A DNA stretch of 64,000 nt from positions 248,001-312,000 of the forward strand of contig NZ_JAFKDE010000007.1 in the NCBI RefSeq assembly GCF_017255295.1. The letters run 5' to 3'. Source of the stretch: Nitratireductor aquimarinus. Its GTDB lineage: Bacteria > Pseudomonadota > Alphaproteobacteria > Rhizobiales > Rhizobiaceae. The translations under genes and the position numbers were made by a program. Positions 46,498 through 55,065 of this stretch are shown here, one piece after another (position 1 is the first letter of the stretch; each line of letters starts with the position of its first letter). The notes below the pieces were generated by a model. The model ran no database searches, had not been told where the DNA came from, and saw only the letters and a list, made by a program, of their open reading frames with translations.

Positions 46498-46944
46498 TGA
46501 GTTCTCCAGGGCGCGTTGCGCGCCAATCCGATTGATGAGTGCCGGGAAAATAGGGATTGGAGAAGATTTTTCTATGGCTCGCCGATACAGCGAAATCAGA
46601 AAGCAAAAATTTTGTCGAAAGCTTCAAAATGGAGAAAAATACACCCAACCATGCGCGGAGCGGCGAGCATATTTTCAACGTCAGAATAGCGACGCAAACC
46701 CGCAGACAACCGGGCTTCCGCACAACCGTCGGCTAACGACAAGGCTTGCACGGAGGCCTTTCCTCGCCTAAAAGCCGCGAAAAGGCCATAAATACAGACA
46801 AAATGCCGCGAAATGGTCACAGCATGGCTTCATTGCATGGTGCGATCGGTAATCTTTTAGAAAGCATAAGGCTTCATTTTCTATAAGCAGAATGCCAATC
46901 TAAGTTCTCCGCGCGGGGGCCAATAGGCGGGACACGAAATACCC
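46498..46944. other. Gene-free divergent promoter region
   Basis: A 447-bp, relatively AT-rich gap between the minus-strand binding-protein gene and the plus-strand L,D-transpeptidase gene. Short frames here have no family features or ribosome sites. It must contain both promoters. I see a weak GGCCTTT/AAAAGGCC dyad (about 46754-46787) and nothing else I can name; a small RNA is possible but unproven. Confidence 0.4.
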
Positions 46945-48204
46945 ATGACACGCCTGATCAAATATGCCTTTCTCATGTCGGCAGCGATTGCGCTGACCGC
47001 CTGCAACGAAACGCTTGAAGACATCGCGCCCAAGGCCGAGCGGCAGCTGCCGTCTCGCGTCGTTCAGACGATGAAGGCCAAGGGGATGAGCAAGACCTCT
47101 CCCGTGATGATGCGCATCTTCAAGGAAGAGGGAAAGCTGGAAGTCTGGAAGGCCAAGCAGAATGGCCGCTACGACGTCATCGCCAGCTATGACATCTGCA
47201 AATGGTCGGGCCAGCTCGGGCCGAAATTCACCGAGGGCGACCGCCAGGCGCCGGAAGGTTTCTACACCGTCCGTCCGGGGCAGATGAATCCGAAGTCCAG
47301 CTATTACCTCGCCTTCAACATCGGCTTCCCGAACGCCTATGACCAGGCGAACGGCCGCACCGGCAAGCATCTGATGGTGCATGGCGCCTGCTCTTCGGCC
47401 GGCTGCTATTCGATGACCGACGAACAGATTTCCGAGATCTACGCGTTTGCCCGCGATTCCTTCAAGGGCGGGCAGCGGGAGTTTCAGGTTCAGGCGTTTC
47501 CCTTCCGCATGACGGCGGAAAACATGGCGCGCTACCGCAACGACCCGAATTACGATTTCTGGAAGATGCTCAAGGTCGGCTACGACCATTTCGAGCTGAC
47601 CAAGGTTCCGCCAAAGGTGGATGTCTGCGGCAAGCGCTACGTGTTCAACAGCGAGCCCGCAAATGGCGGCAAGTTCTCGCCGGCGGCATCCTGCCCGCCG
47701 ATGAGCCAGCCGGAATCGCTTCTGACCGCCTACAAGCAGCATCAGGCAAAATACGACTTCGCCTTCAATGCAGCGCTCAAGAAGCAGTCCTCGTCCAAGC
47801 AGTCGGAGACGATTGCCGGACACAGCGAGGCGCGCCTCGTGGCTGACTGGAGCAAGCGCCGCGCGCGCGGCGAGAAGGTTTCGCGCCTGCCGCCGAACAT
47901 TCCTTCGCCAACCGCCGTTGCCGAAGCACCGGAAGCAGCGCCCACGCCAGCCGTTGCCGCAACGGCCTCTGCCTACACGGCCGAGCCCGCCTCGCGGCTT
48001 CAGACGGCTCTGGAAGCCGTGGCAGGCGAGCAGCAGGAAGAGACGACGACCGCTGCGACCGAGACGCCGGCTGCAGGCACGGTTCCAAGCCCCGCACCAC
48101 GGCCGAACACCAGCCCCGAACGCACGGCCTCCGTCCCGGCTCCCGAAGCGGGCAGCCAGGGCACCTCGCTGCGCCGTCGCATCCAGAACCTGTTCAGCCG
48201 CTGA
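46945..48204 (+). CDS. L,D-transpeptidase (YkuD) lipoprotein
   Basis: A 419-residue cell-wall enzyme that makes 3-3 crosslinks or links peptidoglycan to proteins. The N-terminal lipobox LTACNE (Cys20) marks a lipoprotein. The YkuD catalytic segment reads MVHGACSSAGCYSM with the active Cys (about 155). From residue 290 onward the chain is a low-complexity Ala/Pro/Thr-rich tail, probably spanning the periplasm. It is followed after two bases by the TusA-like gene, so the two form one operon. Confidence 0.88.
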   Translation: MTRLIKYAFLMSAAIALTACNETLEDIAPKAERQLPSRVVQTMKAKGMSKTSPVMMRIFKEEGKLEVWKAKQNGRYDVIASYDICKWSGQLGPKFTEGDRQAPEGFYTVRPGQMNPKSSYYLAFNIGFPNAYDQANGRTGKHLMVHGACSSAGCYSMTDEQISEIYAFARDSFKGGQREFQVQAFPFRMTAENMARYRNDPNYDFWKMLKVGYDHFELTKVPPKVDVCGKRYVFNSEPANGGKFSPAASCPPMSQPESLLTAYKQHQAKYDFAFNAALKKQSSSKQSETIAGHSEARLVADWSKRRARGEKVSRLPPNIPSPTAVAEAPEAAPTPAVAATASAYTAEPASRLQTALEAVAGEQQEETTTAATETPAAGTVPSPAPRPNTSPERTASVPAPEAGSQGTSLRRRIQNLFSR

Positions 48205-48206
48205 GC

Positions 48207-48437
48207 GTGACGGTCATCGCCGAAACATACGACCTCAAGGGGCTGAATTGCCCCTTGCCGGTGCTCCGCGCCAGGAAGCGCCTTGCCGGCATGGCGACGG
48301 GCGAGCAACTGTGGCTTGAAACCACCGACCCGCTGGCCGTGATCGACATTCCCGCCTTTTGCAATGAGAGCGGGCACCTGCTGGTGGAGAGCGAAGCGAC
48401 GCCGGACGGGCATCGCTTTCTCGTCGAGCGGGGCTAG
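48207..48437 (+). CDS. TusA-like sulfur-transfer protein
   Basis: A 76-residue SirA/TusA/YeeD-type protein with the sulfur-carrying Cys in LKGLNCPLPVLRARKRL (about residue 15). Such proteins pass sulfane sulfur to tRNA modification, molybdenum cofactor or other pathways. Start codon GTG, only two bases after the stop of the L,D-transpeptidase gene, so translation is probably coupled. Its exact target is unknown. Confidence 0.87.
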   Translation: MTVIAETYDLKGLNCPLPVLRARKRLAGMATGEQLWLETTDPLAVIDIPAFCNESGHLLVESEATPDGHRFLVERG

Positions 48438-48538
48438 AGCGTTTCCGCTTTTGCTGGAATTGCGAAAACGCTCTGATTTGTTGTTTTTGCGCAATTCTGG
48501 ACGGAAAACCGGTTCCCACTTTTTCTGAAATTGCTCTA
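48436..48538. repeat. Hairpin and family C palindromic repeat (copy 2)
   Basis: AGAGCGTTT (48436-48444) pairs with AAACGCTCT (48466-48474), overlapping the TusA-like stop codon and followed by a T-rich stretch, so it may end that transcript. The family C element follows at 48490-48538 with the core GCAATTCTGGACGG-AAAACCGGTTCCCAC. Confidence 0.75.
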
Positions 48539-48544
48539 GATCGC

Positions 48545-48686
48545 CGTGCGTGGTTCGACAGGCTCACCATGAGGGATGGAGAGCCTGACAGAGCGTCTCA
48601 ACCAGAGGCGTCGCCGCAGGTTTCACAACCAGCGCCATCCCTCATCCAATGCCATCCCTCATGGTGAGCCTGTCGAACCACGCACG
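48545..48686. repeat. REPIN-like element with 35-bp perfect inverted ends (family D)
   Basis: Arms 48545-48579 and 48652-48686 are perfectly complementary over 35 bases with a 72-nt spacer. Each arm is a family D REP with the core TGGTGAGCCTGTCGAACCA. The arrangement matches a REPIN: two REPs facing each other. It lies in the 335-bp gap between the TusA-like gene and the COG0523 gene, which has no other feature. Confidence 0.9.
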
Positions 48687-48772
48687 ACATCACTGTATCA
48701 GCTGTCGCGCACCGTCTCCCCCACGGGGGACGATCAGCGCTTAATCGGGCATCGAAGGCGAGAGCGCGTCTG

Positions 48773-49870
48773 TCAGCGCCGGAAACCGGCGATGGCGAGA
48801 GGGTTGTCTTCCAGCGCGGCCCTGTCGGGAGTATCCACCCTTGCCTCGCCCACAAAGGCTGAGAACAGCCCGCGTATATAGCGCTCGTCCAGTCCGGCTC
48901 CGATGATCACCAGGCGCACGCCGCGTGTCTCGTCGGGCCAGGCAGGCAGCCAACGCGGCTCGTGCAGCACCTGACGAACGCCCTGCACCACGAGCGGCCT
49001 TTCCGGATTTTCAACCAGCTCGACAAGTCCTTTCAGCCGCAGGATCTGCGCCCCGCACTGGCTGCGCAGGAGGTCGAGAAAACCTTCAAGCGCCGCGCCG
49101 CCGATAGGCCGGTCATGCGTGAGCAGGATCGTGTCGAACGCCGCGCTGTGCGCGTGATCATGGTCGTGGTCGTGGTCGTGGTCGTGATGATCATGGCCAT
49201 GGTGATGGTGCTCATGGGTATGATGATGTTGCATCGCCTCGGCGGCGCGCGCACCGATATCCAGCGCGCTGCAATCGATGACCGCCACCGGCTCCAGCTC
49301 GGCGGCAATGAGCGGTTCGAGCCCGGGCGCAAGCGTGGCGAGCTGCGCCTTCAGGCGAGACAGGGTCGCGGCATCGGCCATATCCACCTTTGTCAGGAGC
49401 AGCCTGTCAGCCACCGCCACCTGATGACGGGCCTCTTCATGCGCTTTCAGGGTTTCCAGCCCATGCACCGCATCAACCAGCGTCACGACGCCATCCAGCC
49501 GGAAGCGCGCGGCCAACGCCGGATGCGCCGCCAGCGCCTGCAGCACAGGCACCGGATCGGCAAGGCCGGTGGTCTCGATCACCACGCGCTTCAACGCATC
49601 CGCGCGCCCGTCCGACAGGCGCTCATCAAGCCCGAGAAGCGTGTCCACCAGCGCCCCGCGCACGGTGCAGCACAGACATCCATCGGAGAGTTCGATGACA
49701 CCGTCGGACGCTTCTTCCACCAGCAGGTGATCGATGCCGACTGCGCCGAATTCATTGACGATGACGGCGGTATCGGAAAGAGCCGGATCGCGCAGCAACC
49801 GGTTGATCAGGGTCGTCTTGCCTGCCCCGAGAAAGCCGGTGACCAGCGTGAGCGCTATTTTTGCGGCCAT
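48773..49870 (-). CDS. COG0523 (CobW/ZNG1-like) GTPase with His-rich metal stretch
   Basis: A 365-residue G3E-type GTPase. Walker A is GFLGAGKTT (12-20), the metal-binding CxCC is CLCC (65-68), the GTP specificity motif TKVD lies at about 160, and residues 215-241 contain 17 histidines in 27 positions with Asp between them. The C-terminal CobW_C domain is present. COG0523 proteins deliver zinc or other metals to client enzymes; despite the name CobW there is no direct sign of a cobalamin role. The ATG at 49870 lies four bases after the stop of the D,D-carboxypeptidase gene, so the pair is one operon. Confidence 0.9.
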   Translation of the reverse strand: MAAKIALTLVTGFLGAGKTTLINRLLRDPALSDTAVIVNEFGAVGIDHLLVEEASDGVIELSDGCLCCTVRGALVDTLLGLDERLSDGRADALKRVVIETTGLADPVPVLQALAAHPALAARFRLDGVVTLVDAVHGLETLKAHEEARHQVAVADRLLLTKVDMADAATLSRLKAQLATLAPGLEPLIAAELEPVAVIDCSALDIGARAAEAMQHHHTHEHHHHGHDHHDHDHDHDHDHAHSAAFDTILLTHDRPIGGAALEGFLDLLRSQCGAQILRLKGLVELVENPERPLVVQGVRQVLHEPRWLPAWPDETRGVRLVIIGAGLDERYIRGLFSAFVGEARVDTPDRAALEDNPLAIAGFRR

Positions 49871-49874
49871 CGCC

Positions 49875-51002
49875 TCAGCCACCCTGCCCCGTTTCGGCCG
49901 TTGCGCTCTTGAACGGGTAATCGGGCCGTGGCGTGGGGATGGGCACATCTGCAAAACGCGGCACCGAAGGCGCAGGGCCGGTCGCTCCGCCCAGGCCGAT
50001 CGTCACGGCGCGCGGCTCATGATCCATCGCCGTGAGATAGGGCGAACGCTGCACAAGCATGCCATCATCATCACCGCGCTCATAACGGGCCTTCACCGCA
50101 GCTTCCGAACAGATCTGCGGACGCAGGTCGACAGCGACGTTCCGGCCATTGCCATAGGGTGCGAAATTCTGAAGCGAGGGCGCAACCGCGCCCTGAATCT
50201 GGAACCCTTCAGCCAGAAGGCGTGCAGCCTCCTCGCCGCGCTCCACCTGGGAGGGCGCGCCAAGAACGATGGTCGCCAGTGTGCGCCCGTTGCGCGTGGC
50301 CGTGGCTGCCAGATTGAACCCGGACGAGCAGATATAGCCCGTCTTCATGCCGTCAGCGCCGGGGAAACGGCCAACCAGCCAGTTGTAGTTCGGCAGAATC
50401 TTGTCGCCAGCGCGCACGGCTTCCATCGAGAAATAATGCGCATGCTGCGGAAACTCGGTGCGAATGGCGCGCACCAGAAGGGCGAGATCACGCGCCGTCG
50501 TGTATTGCTCGGTGGAGAACAGGCCGTGCGGGTTCACATAATTCGTGCCGGTCATGCCCAGCTTGCGGGCGGCGGCGTTCATGCGCTCGGCAAACGCGCC
50601 CACCGATCCGCCGACATTCTCGGCAATCGCCGTCGATACGTCGTTGGCGGACTTCACCATGATCAGCTTGATGGCGTTATCGAGGGTCAGAACAGAGCCC
50701 GCCGGATAGCCCATCTTGCTCGGCGGCTCGCGGGTGGCTTTCTTGCTTATGGTGATCGGCGAGTTGAACTGCAGCTCGCCCTTCTGCACTGCCTCGAAGG
50801 CCACATAGGCCGTCATCAGCTTGGTAATGGAAGCCGGGTACCAGCGCTGGAACGCATCTTCATGCGACAGAACCCTGCCACTGTTGACGTCGATCACGAT
50901 CGTCGGCCCGGCGGATGCCGGTGCGACTGCCGCCACCATCCCCATCACTGCCCCGGCCACAGTCCCGGCCACGATCGGCGTGACCACCCTTGAGAAACAC
51001 AT
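49875..51002 (-). CDS. D-alanyl-D-alanine carboxypeptidase (PBP5/6 type)
   Basis: A 375-residue penicillin-binding protein that trims the terminal D-Ala of peptidoglycan stem peptides. A signal peptide ends near PASA (about 31), the catalytic SxxK is ASITKLM (near 59), SxN is KSANDVS and KTG is GMKTGYIC. The C-terminal PBP5 beta domain and amphipathic anchor are not evident; a Pro-rich tail replaces them. The start at 51002 is chosen because the signal peptide follows. It is first in an operon with the COG0523 gene. Confidence 0.92.
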   Translation of the reverse strand: MCFSRVVTPIVAGTVAGAVMGMVAAVAPASAGPTIVIDVNSGRVLSHEDAFQRWYPASITKLMTAYVAFEAVQKGELQFNSPITISKKATREPPSKMGYPAGSVLTLDNAIKLIMVKSANDVSTAIAENVGGSVGAFAERMNAAARKLGMTGTNYVNPHGLFSTEQYTTARDLALLVRAIRTEFPQHAHYFSMEAVRAGDKILPNYNWLVGRFPGADGMKTGYICSSGFNLAATATRNGRTLATIVLGAPSQVERGEEAARLLAEGFQIQGAVAPSLQNFAPYGNGRNVAVDLRPQICSEAAVKARYERGDDDGMLVQRSPYLTAMDHEPRAVTIGLGGATGPAPSVPRFADVPIPTPRPDYPFKSATAETGQGG

Positions 51003-51431
51003 GCGCTTTATCCGAATTTCATATCCGCCTGCATCGTCAGGCGCTCTCGTTGTCCTACGTGTCGATGACACTTTTTCGACGGGCGGCGTCAATCCTGTCC
51101 GGCCTGTCCAGATCAGCCCGGCCATTTAACGCGAAGCTGAAGCTTATAGCAAAAAACCGTGCATCCCGTCGCCCGAAATGCCGATGCCTGCGATACCCGC
51201 CCGTGGTACCCGAATACGCAAAGCCCCGTCTGGTCCAAACGGATCGGCTTGCAATCAGGCATCGCCACATCTTACCTATTCCCGATCTCGGAAAGACGTC
51301 CCGGCAGGGCGCGCCGCCATCCGACAACCACGCCACCGCAAAGCCCGCCATGCGGCATTCCAACGGAACGACCACAATCGGCCGACAAAGAAATCCGAAT
51401 GCAGGCAAAATTTTGAAGGGAACCGCAAGTC
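51003..51431. other. Gene-free divergent region
   Basis: A 429-bp gap between the divergent carboxypeptidase and amidohydrolase genes. It should contain both promoters. Short frames here lack ribosome sites and family features, and I see no strong dyad or repeat. Confidence 0.4.
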
Positions 51432-52595
51432 ATGCCCATTTTGAACCGTTCTGCCGAATTGCAGCCGGAAATCGCCGAATGGCGACGCGATCTCCATCGC
51501 AATCCCGAACTTCTCTTCGATGTGCATCGCACCGCCGCCTTCGTGGCGGAGAAGCTTGCGGAATTCGGCTGCGATGAAGTGGTGACCGGGCTTGGCCAGA
51601 CGGGCGTGGTCGGCATCATTCAGGGCAATCTCGGCGAAGGCCCCACCATCGGCATGCGCGCCGACATGGATGCCCTGCCGATGACCGAGATGACGGGCAA
51701 GCCCTGGGCTTCCACCGTGCCCGGCAAGATGCATGCCTGCGGCCATGACGGGCACACGGCCATGCTTCTGGGCGCAGCAAAATATCTGAGCGAGACGCGC
51801 AATTTCAAAGGCCGCGTGGCGGTGATCTTCCAGCCCGCCGAAGAAGGCGGCGGCGGCGGCAACGAGATGGTGAAGGACGGGATGATGGACCGTTTCGCCA
51901 TTGAGCGCGTGTTCGGCATGCACAATCTGCCGGGACTGCCGGTCGGCGAGTTCGCCATCTGCGCCGGCCCGATCATGGCGGCGACGGCCGAGTTCGTGAT
52001 CACGGTGAAAGGGCGCGGCGGACATGCCGCCATGCCGCACATGGTCGTCGACCCGATCCTGGCGGCCAGCCAGATCGTGACGGCGCTGCAGAGCATCGCA
52101 TCGCGCAATGTGCATCCGCTTGATTCGGTCGTCGTGTCGGTGACGAAGTTCCATGCCGGCGATGCGCTGAACGTCATCCCCGACACGGTGGAGCTTGCCG
52201 GCACCGTACGCACCCTCAAGAAAGAGGTGAACGCGGACGCCGAAAAGCGCATGCGCACCATCTGCGAAGGCGTTGCCGCCGCCCATGGCGCGGAGGTGGA
52301 TGTGTATTATGATTCCAACTATCCCGTGACCTTCAACCATGCCGAGGAAACGGTTTTCGCCAGCGGCGTCGCCAGCGACGTGGCGGGTGCGGCGCAGGTC
52401 GACACCAATGTCACCCCGACCATGGGCGGCGAGGATTTTTCCTACATGCTGGAGGCGCGCCCCGGCGCATTCATCTTCATCGGAAACGGCGACAGCGCAG
52501 CGCTTCACAACACGCGCTACGACTTCAACGACGAAGTGATCCCCCATGGCGTGAGCTATTGGGTGCGCCTGGCCGAAAAGGCGCTCGCGGCCTGA
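51432..52595 (+). CDS. M20 family amidohydrolase (hippurate hydrolase-like)
   Basis: A 387-residue metal-dependent amidohydrolase. Visible are the family start IAEWRRDLHRNPELLFDVH, the metal-site GMRADMDALPM, HACGHDGHTAMLLGAA and the catalytic glutamates in PAEEGGGGGNEM, and the dimerisation domain (about 180-290) with GHAAMPHMVVDP. Members hydrolyse N-acyl amino acids, hippurate or indole-3-acetyl conjugates; the substrate here is not known. AAGGGA lies ten bases before the ATG. It is monocistronic, with a GC-rich hairpin (52625-52649) as its probable transcription end. Confidence 0.92.
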   Translation: MPILNRSAELQPEIAEWRRDLHRNPELLFDVHRTAAFVAEKLAEFGCDEVVTGLGQTGVVGIIQGNLGEGPTIGMRADMDALPMTEMTGKPWASTVPGKMHACGHDGHTAMLLGAAKYLSETRNFKGRVAVIFQPAEEGGGGGNEMVKDGMMDRFAIERVFGMHNLPGLPVGEFAICAGPIMAATAEFVITVKGRGGHAAMPHMVVDPILAASQIVTALQSIASRNVHPLDSVVVSVTKFHAGDALNVIPDTVELAGTVRTLKKEVNADAEKRMRTICEGVAAAHGAEVDVYYDSNYPVTFNHAEETVFASGVASDVAGAAQVDTNVTPTMGGEDFSYMLEARPGAFIFIGNGDSAALHNTRYDFNDEVIPHGVSYWVRLAEKALAA

Positions 52596-52624
52596 AGCTC
52601 CTGAAAAGCGCATGACCATAAAGG

Positions 52625-52649
52625 CTGTGGCAGGCAATGCCTGCCACAG
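52625..52649 (+). terminator. Hairpin downstream of the M20 amidohydrolase gene
   Basis: Perfect 12-bp stem CTGTGGCAGGCA / TGCCTGCCACAG around one base (effective loop five), 29 bases after the stop codon. No T-run follows, so it may work with Rho or as an mRNA end-protecting stem. Confidence 0.6.
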
Positions 52650-52709
52650 GGGGATCATGCCATTTCATTCTTGGCGAAGCGGCCTCATCGCGTTATGAGA
52701 GGCGTCAGC

Positions 52710-52786
52710 GGTCCCGTAGCTCAGCAGGATAGAGCATCAGATTCCTAATCTGAGGGTCACAGGTTCGAATCCTGTCGGGATCGCCA
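52710..52786 (+). tRNA. tRNA-Arg (anticodon CCT)
   Basis: Complete 77-nt cloverleaf with encoded CCA. Acceptor GGTCCCG (52710-52716) pairs with CGGGATC (52776-52782, one G-U). The anticodon arm TCAGA-TTCCTAA-TCTGA has anticodon CCT, which reads AGG arginine codons. The T-arm shows GGTTCGAATCC. No integrase or att-like repeat follows. Confidence 0.97.
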
Positions 52787-52827
52787 GCTCTCCCTTGCAC
52801 AGCCCCGCATTTTCCGGTGAACCCCTT

Positions 52828-54132
52828 TTAGCGGCCCAGCCCGTCGCGCAACCGCGCCCAGGCAACGGCCGCCGCGACCGCGTAGCGGCGCATGAAGTAG
52901 AAGGGGATGGGCTTTACCTTCGTCACGGGGAAATCAAGCTCCGCCTCCGGCACGCCGCGCGCGGCGTCCGCGATCACCTTGCCCAGCGCCGTAGCCATGG
53001 CCACACCGCGCCCATTGAAGCCGCAGGCCGCCCAGACATTGTCGTCCATGCGCAGAAGCTGCGGGTAATGGCTCACGGTCATGGCGACATAGCCACCCCA
53101 GTGATGCACCCAGCGCGCCTCCGCCAGCTGGGGGTAGAGCCTGACGCTCGCCTTGCGCAGCACCTCGAACTGATGCTCCGTTCCGCCCTGCGAATAGTCG
53201 CCGCGTCCGCCCATCACGAAGCAGTCGCCCGGACCTTTGCGGAAATAATGAAGGAGCCGCCGCGTGTCGGAAGCCGAATGCCCCTGCGGGAAGATCGAAC
53301 CGGCGATTTCCGCCGGCAGCGGCTCTGTCGCCACCTGGATGGAGCGGATCGGCACCACCGTCCGGCCAATCGCGCCGGAAAACCCATCGGCATAGCCATT
53401 GGTGCAGACGAGAATTTTGCCGGCGCGCACCTGCCCCTTTGCGGTGTGAATGCGCACACCGCCACCTTCATGCTCCCAGCGCTCCGCGCGGCTGTGACCG
53501 TGGATGCGTGCACCGGCGCGCGCCGCAGCCTCTGCAAGACCAAGCGCATAATTCAGCGGGTGCAGATTGCCGCCGCGCTGATCCAGCATACCGCCAAGAT
53601 AGGCGTCGGTTCCAAGAAGTGCGGCGGTTTCCTCACGGTCGAGCATGCGCATGGCGGCATCGCGCCGCCGCCACTGGTCGAAGCGCTTGCGCACGGTGGT
53701 GCGTGCTGCCTCGCTGTGGATCGGCTGGATCCAGCCGGCGCGCGATGCACCGCAATCAATGCCCAGACGCTCGATCAGGTCGAAGACGAAATATCCTGCA
53801 TTGCCAGACAGCCGCACCATGCGCCCGCCGAGTTCGGAACCGAAGCGCCGCTCGATCTCATCGGGGTCTTCCTTGAGGCCCGGAACAACCTGTCCGCCAT
53901 TGCGGCCCGATGCGCCCCAACCAGGCGTCTCGGCCTCCAGAAGACAGACGCTCACCCCCGCCTCCGCCAGATGGAGCGCTGCGGAAAGCCCGGCAAACCC
54001 GCCGCCGATCACAGCCACATCGCATTCCTGCTCGCCGACAAGCGCCGGATAGTCTTGCGACGGATTTGCCGTCGCATTCCAGAGCGAGCGTGAAATGAAA
54101 CCCTGTTCGTTGGCGATCACGGCTTCGGTCAT
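52828..54132 (-). CDS. FAD-dependent amine/amino-acid oxidase (PuuB-like)
   Basis: A 434-residue flavoprotein of the DAO family. The dinucleotide site VIGGGFAGLSAALHLAEAG (about 41-59) is followed by GWGASGRNGGQV (about 71-82) and, near the end, HWGGYVAMTVSHYPQL and CGFNGRGVAMATALGK. The combination is close to gamma-glutamylputrescine oxidase and related enzymes that oxidise secondary amines or N-methyl amino acids. The XRE-cupin regulator gene just upstream on the same strand fits PuuR-like control. The substrate is inferred from neighbours only. Confidence 0.88.
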   Translation of the reverse strand: MTEAVIANEQGFISRSLWNATANPSQDYPALVGEQECDVAVIGGGFAGLSAALHLAEAGVSVCLLEAETPGWGASGRNGGQVVPGLKEDPDEIERRFGSELGGRMVRLSGNAGYFVFDLIERLGIDCGASRAGWIQPIHSEAARTTVRKRFDQWRRRDAAMRMLDREETAALLGTDAYLGGMLDQRGGNLHPLNYALGLAEAAARAGARIHGHSRAERWEHEGGGVRIHTAKGQVRAGKILVCTNGYADGFSGAIGRTVVPIRSIQVATEPLPAEIAGSIFPQGHSASDTRRLLHYFRKGPGDCFVMGGRGDYSQGGTEHQFEVLRKASVRLYPQLAEARWVHHWGGYVAMTVSHYPQLLRMDDNVWAACGFNGRGVAMATALGKVIADAARGVPEAELDFPVTKVKPIPFYFMRRYAVAAAVAWARLRDGLGR

Positions 54133-54244
54133 GAACTTCCCCTCCTCAACCTTTCCGCAGCATCTCGCGAAAACCGCCGCTGCATCATTAATCTGGATTA
54201 CCCATGTGCATCCGGACGGACGCCTGGCGATCCAGAGCGTGTTT

Positions 54245-54294
54245 GCGCAATTCCGGACGGAAAACCGGTTTCCACTTTTCCTGGAATTGCTCTA
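54245..54294. repeat. Palindromic intergenic repeat, family C (copy 3)
   Basis: GCGCAATTCCGGACGG-AAAACCGGTTTCCAC-TTTTCCTGGAATTGCTCT, overlapping the stop codon of the XRE-cupin gene. A GCATCCGGACGGACGC half-site lies just before it (54209-54224), as in the other family C copies. Confidence 0.75.
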
Positions 54295-54948
54295 GTAAAC
54301 CGCTGGCGTGACGATCCAGAACGCTTCGGTTTCCTCCTGCCCCTCACACCAGAACCGGATCAATGCGCTTGCCGGAAAGGCGAAGCTGTCGCCCGGCTTC
54401 AGAAGCACGGTGCGGCCGTCAATCTCCAGTCCCAGCGTTCCGTTCAGCACCGTTCCGCATTTGGCGCCCGTCTCGTGGCAATAGGGCGTGTCCCCCGTCG
54501 AGCCTCCCGGCTGGATGATCAGCCGCATCATCTGGATGCCGGTGATGTCGTCCGGCGTCATCAATTCCTTGCGCATGCCCTTTGCGCCAAGATCAAGCAC
54601 ACGGCGCTGGTGCGCGCGCACGACATACCGCTCCTGCGGATTGCCACCCGGATCGAACAGCCAGCTGACGGGCATTTCGAGCGCATTGCAGATCGCGCTC
54701 AGGGAATGCACCGAGGGCATGGTGAGGCCGCGCTCGATCTGGCTGAGAAGCCCGATGGAGACATCGGCGCGTCCGGCAACGACCTGCAGGGAGAGACCAC
54801 GCACCTTGCGCCTTTGCCGCAAACGAGCGCCGATCGCATCGCTGCTCCATTCGGTCGTTTCCGCTCCGCCCACGGGCTTCTCCCCTGTTTGCTTATCGTC
54901 TGAAACTCTCGACTGAGCCGCCGCGCGATCTCCGACTTTATCGATCAT
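54292..54948 (-). CDS. XRE family regulator with C-terminal cupin domain
   Basis: A 218-residue regulator: helix-turn-helix at about 40-95 (IGARLRQRRKVRGLSLQVV...GLLSQIERGLTMPSVHSL) and a cupin_2 domain at about 140-215 (CHETGAKCGTVLNGTLGLEIDGRT). This layout is shared with PuuR and SutR, which bind their ligand in the cupin. The ATG at 54948 follows GGAGG by twelve bases; a TTG at 54975 is less likely. It is divergent from an amino-acid ABC transporter and lies upstream of the FAD oxidase gene, so it probably controls both. Confidence 0.9.
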   Translation of the reverse strand: MIDKVGDRAAAQSRVSDDKQTGEKPVGGAETTEWSSDAIGARLRQRRKVRGLSLQVVAGRADVSIGLLSQIERGLTMPSVHSLSAICNALEMPVSWLFDPGGNPQERYVVRAHQRRVLDLGAKGMRKELMTPDDITGIQMMRLIIQPGGSTGDTPYCHETGAKCGTVLNGTLGLEIDGRTVLLKPGDSFAFPASALIRFWCEGQEETEAFWIVTPAVY

Positions 54949-54977
54949 GCCGTTGACAAGCCTCCGTTTCTTCAAGC

Positions 54978-54993
54978 ATCATGAAATAATGAT
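54978..54993. promoter_or_regulatory. Candidate operator in the XRE-ABC divergent gap
   Basis: Perfect dyad ATCAT-N6-ATGAT in the 117-bp gap between the XRE-cupin start and the binding-protein start. A second dyad, ATCCGAG...CTCGGAT (55006-55040), lies next to it. Either could be the site through which the regulator controls both directions. Confidence 0.4.
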
Positions 54994-55065
54994 CCAAAAA
55001 TTTCAATCCGAGAGTAAAAAAATAACGACTGCCCTCGGATTGGCGCTTCAGGAGAGGAGAGTAGC

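Noticed and set aside
46560-46771. Small Arg-rich plus-strand frame in the divergent gap
   Set aside because: No ribosome site, no hydrophobic core or family motif, and biased composition; treated as non-coding.
52710-52827. tRNA-Arg(CCT) as an island integration site
   Set aside because: No integrase, direct repeat of the tRNA 3' end or accessory cargo follows; the next genes look chromosomal.
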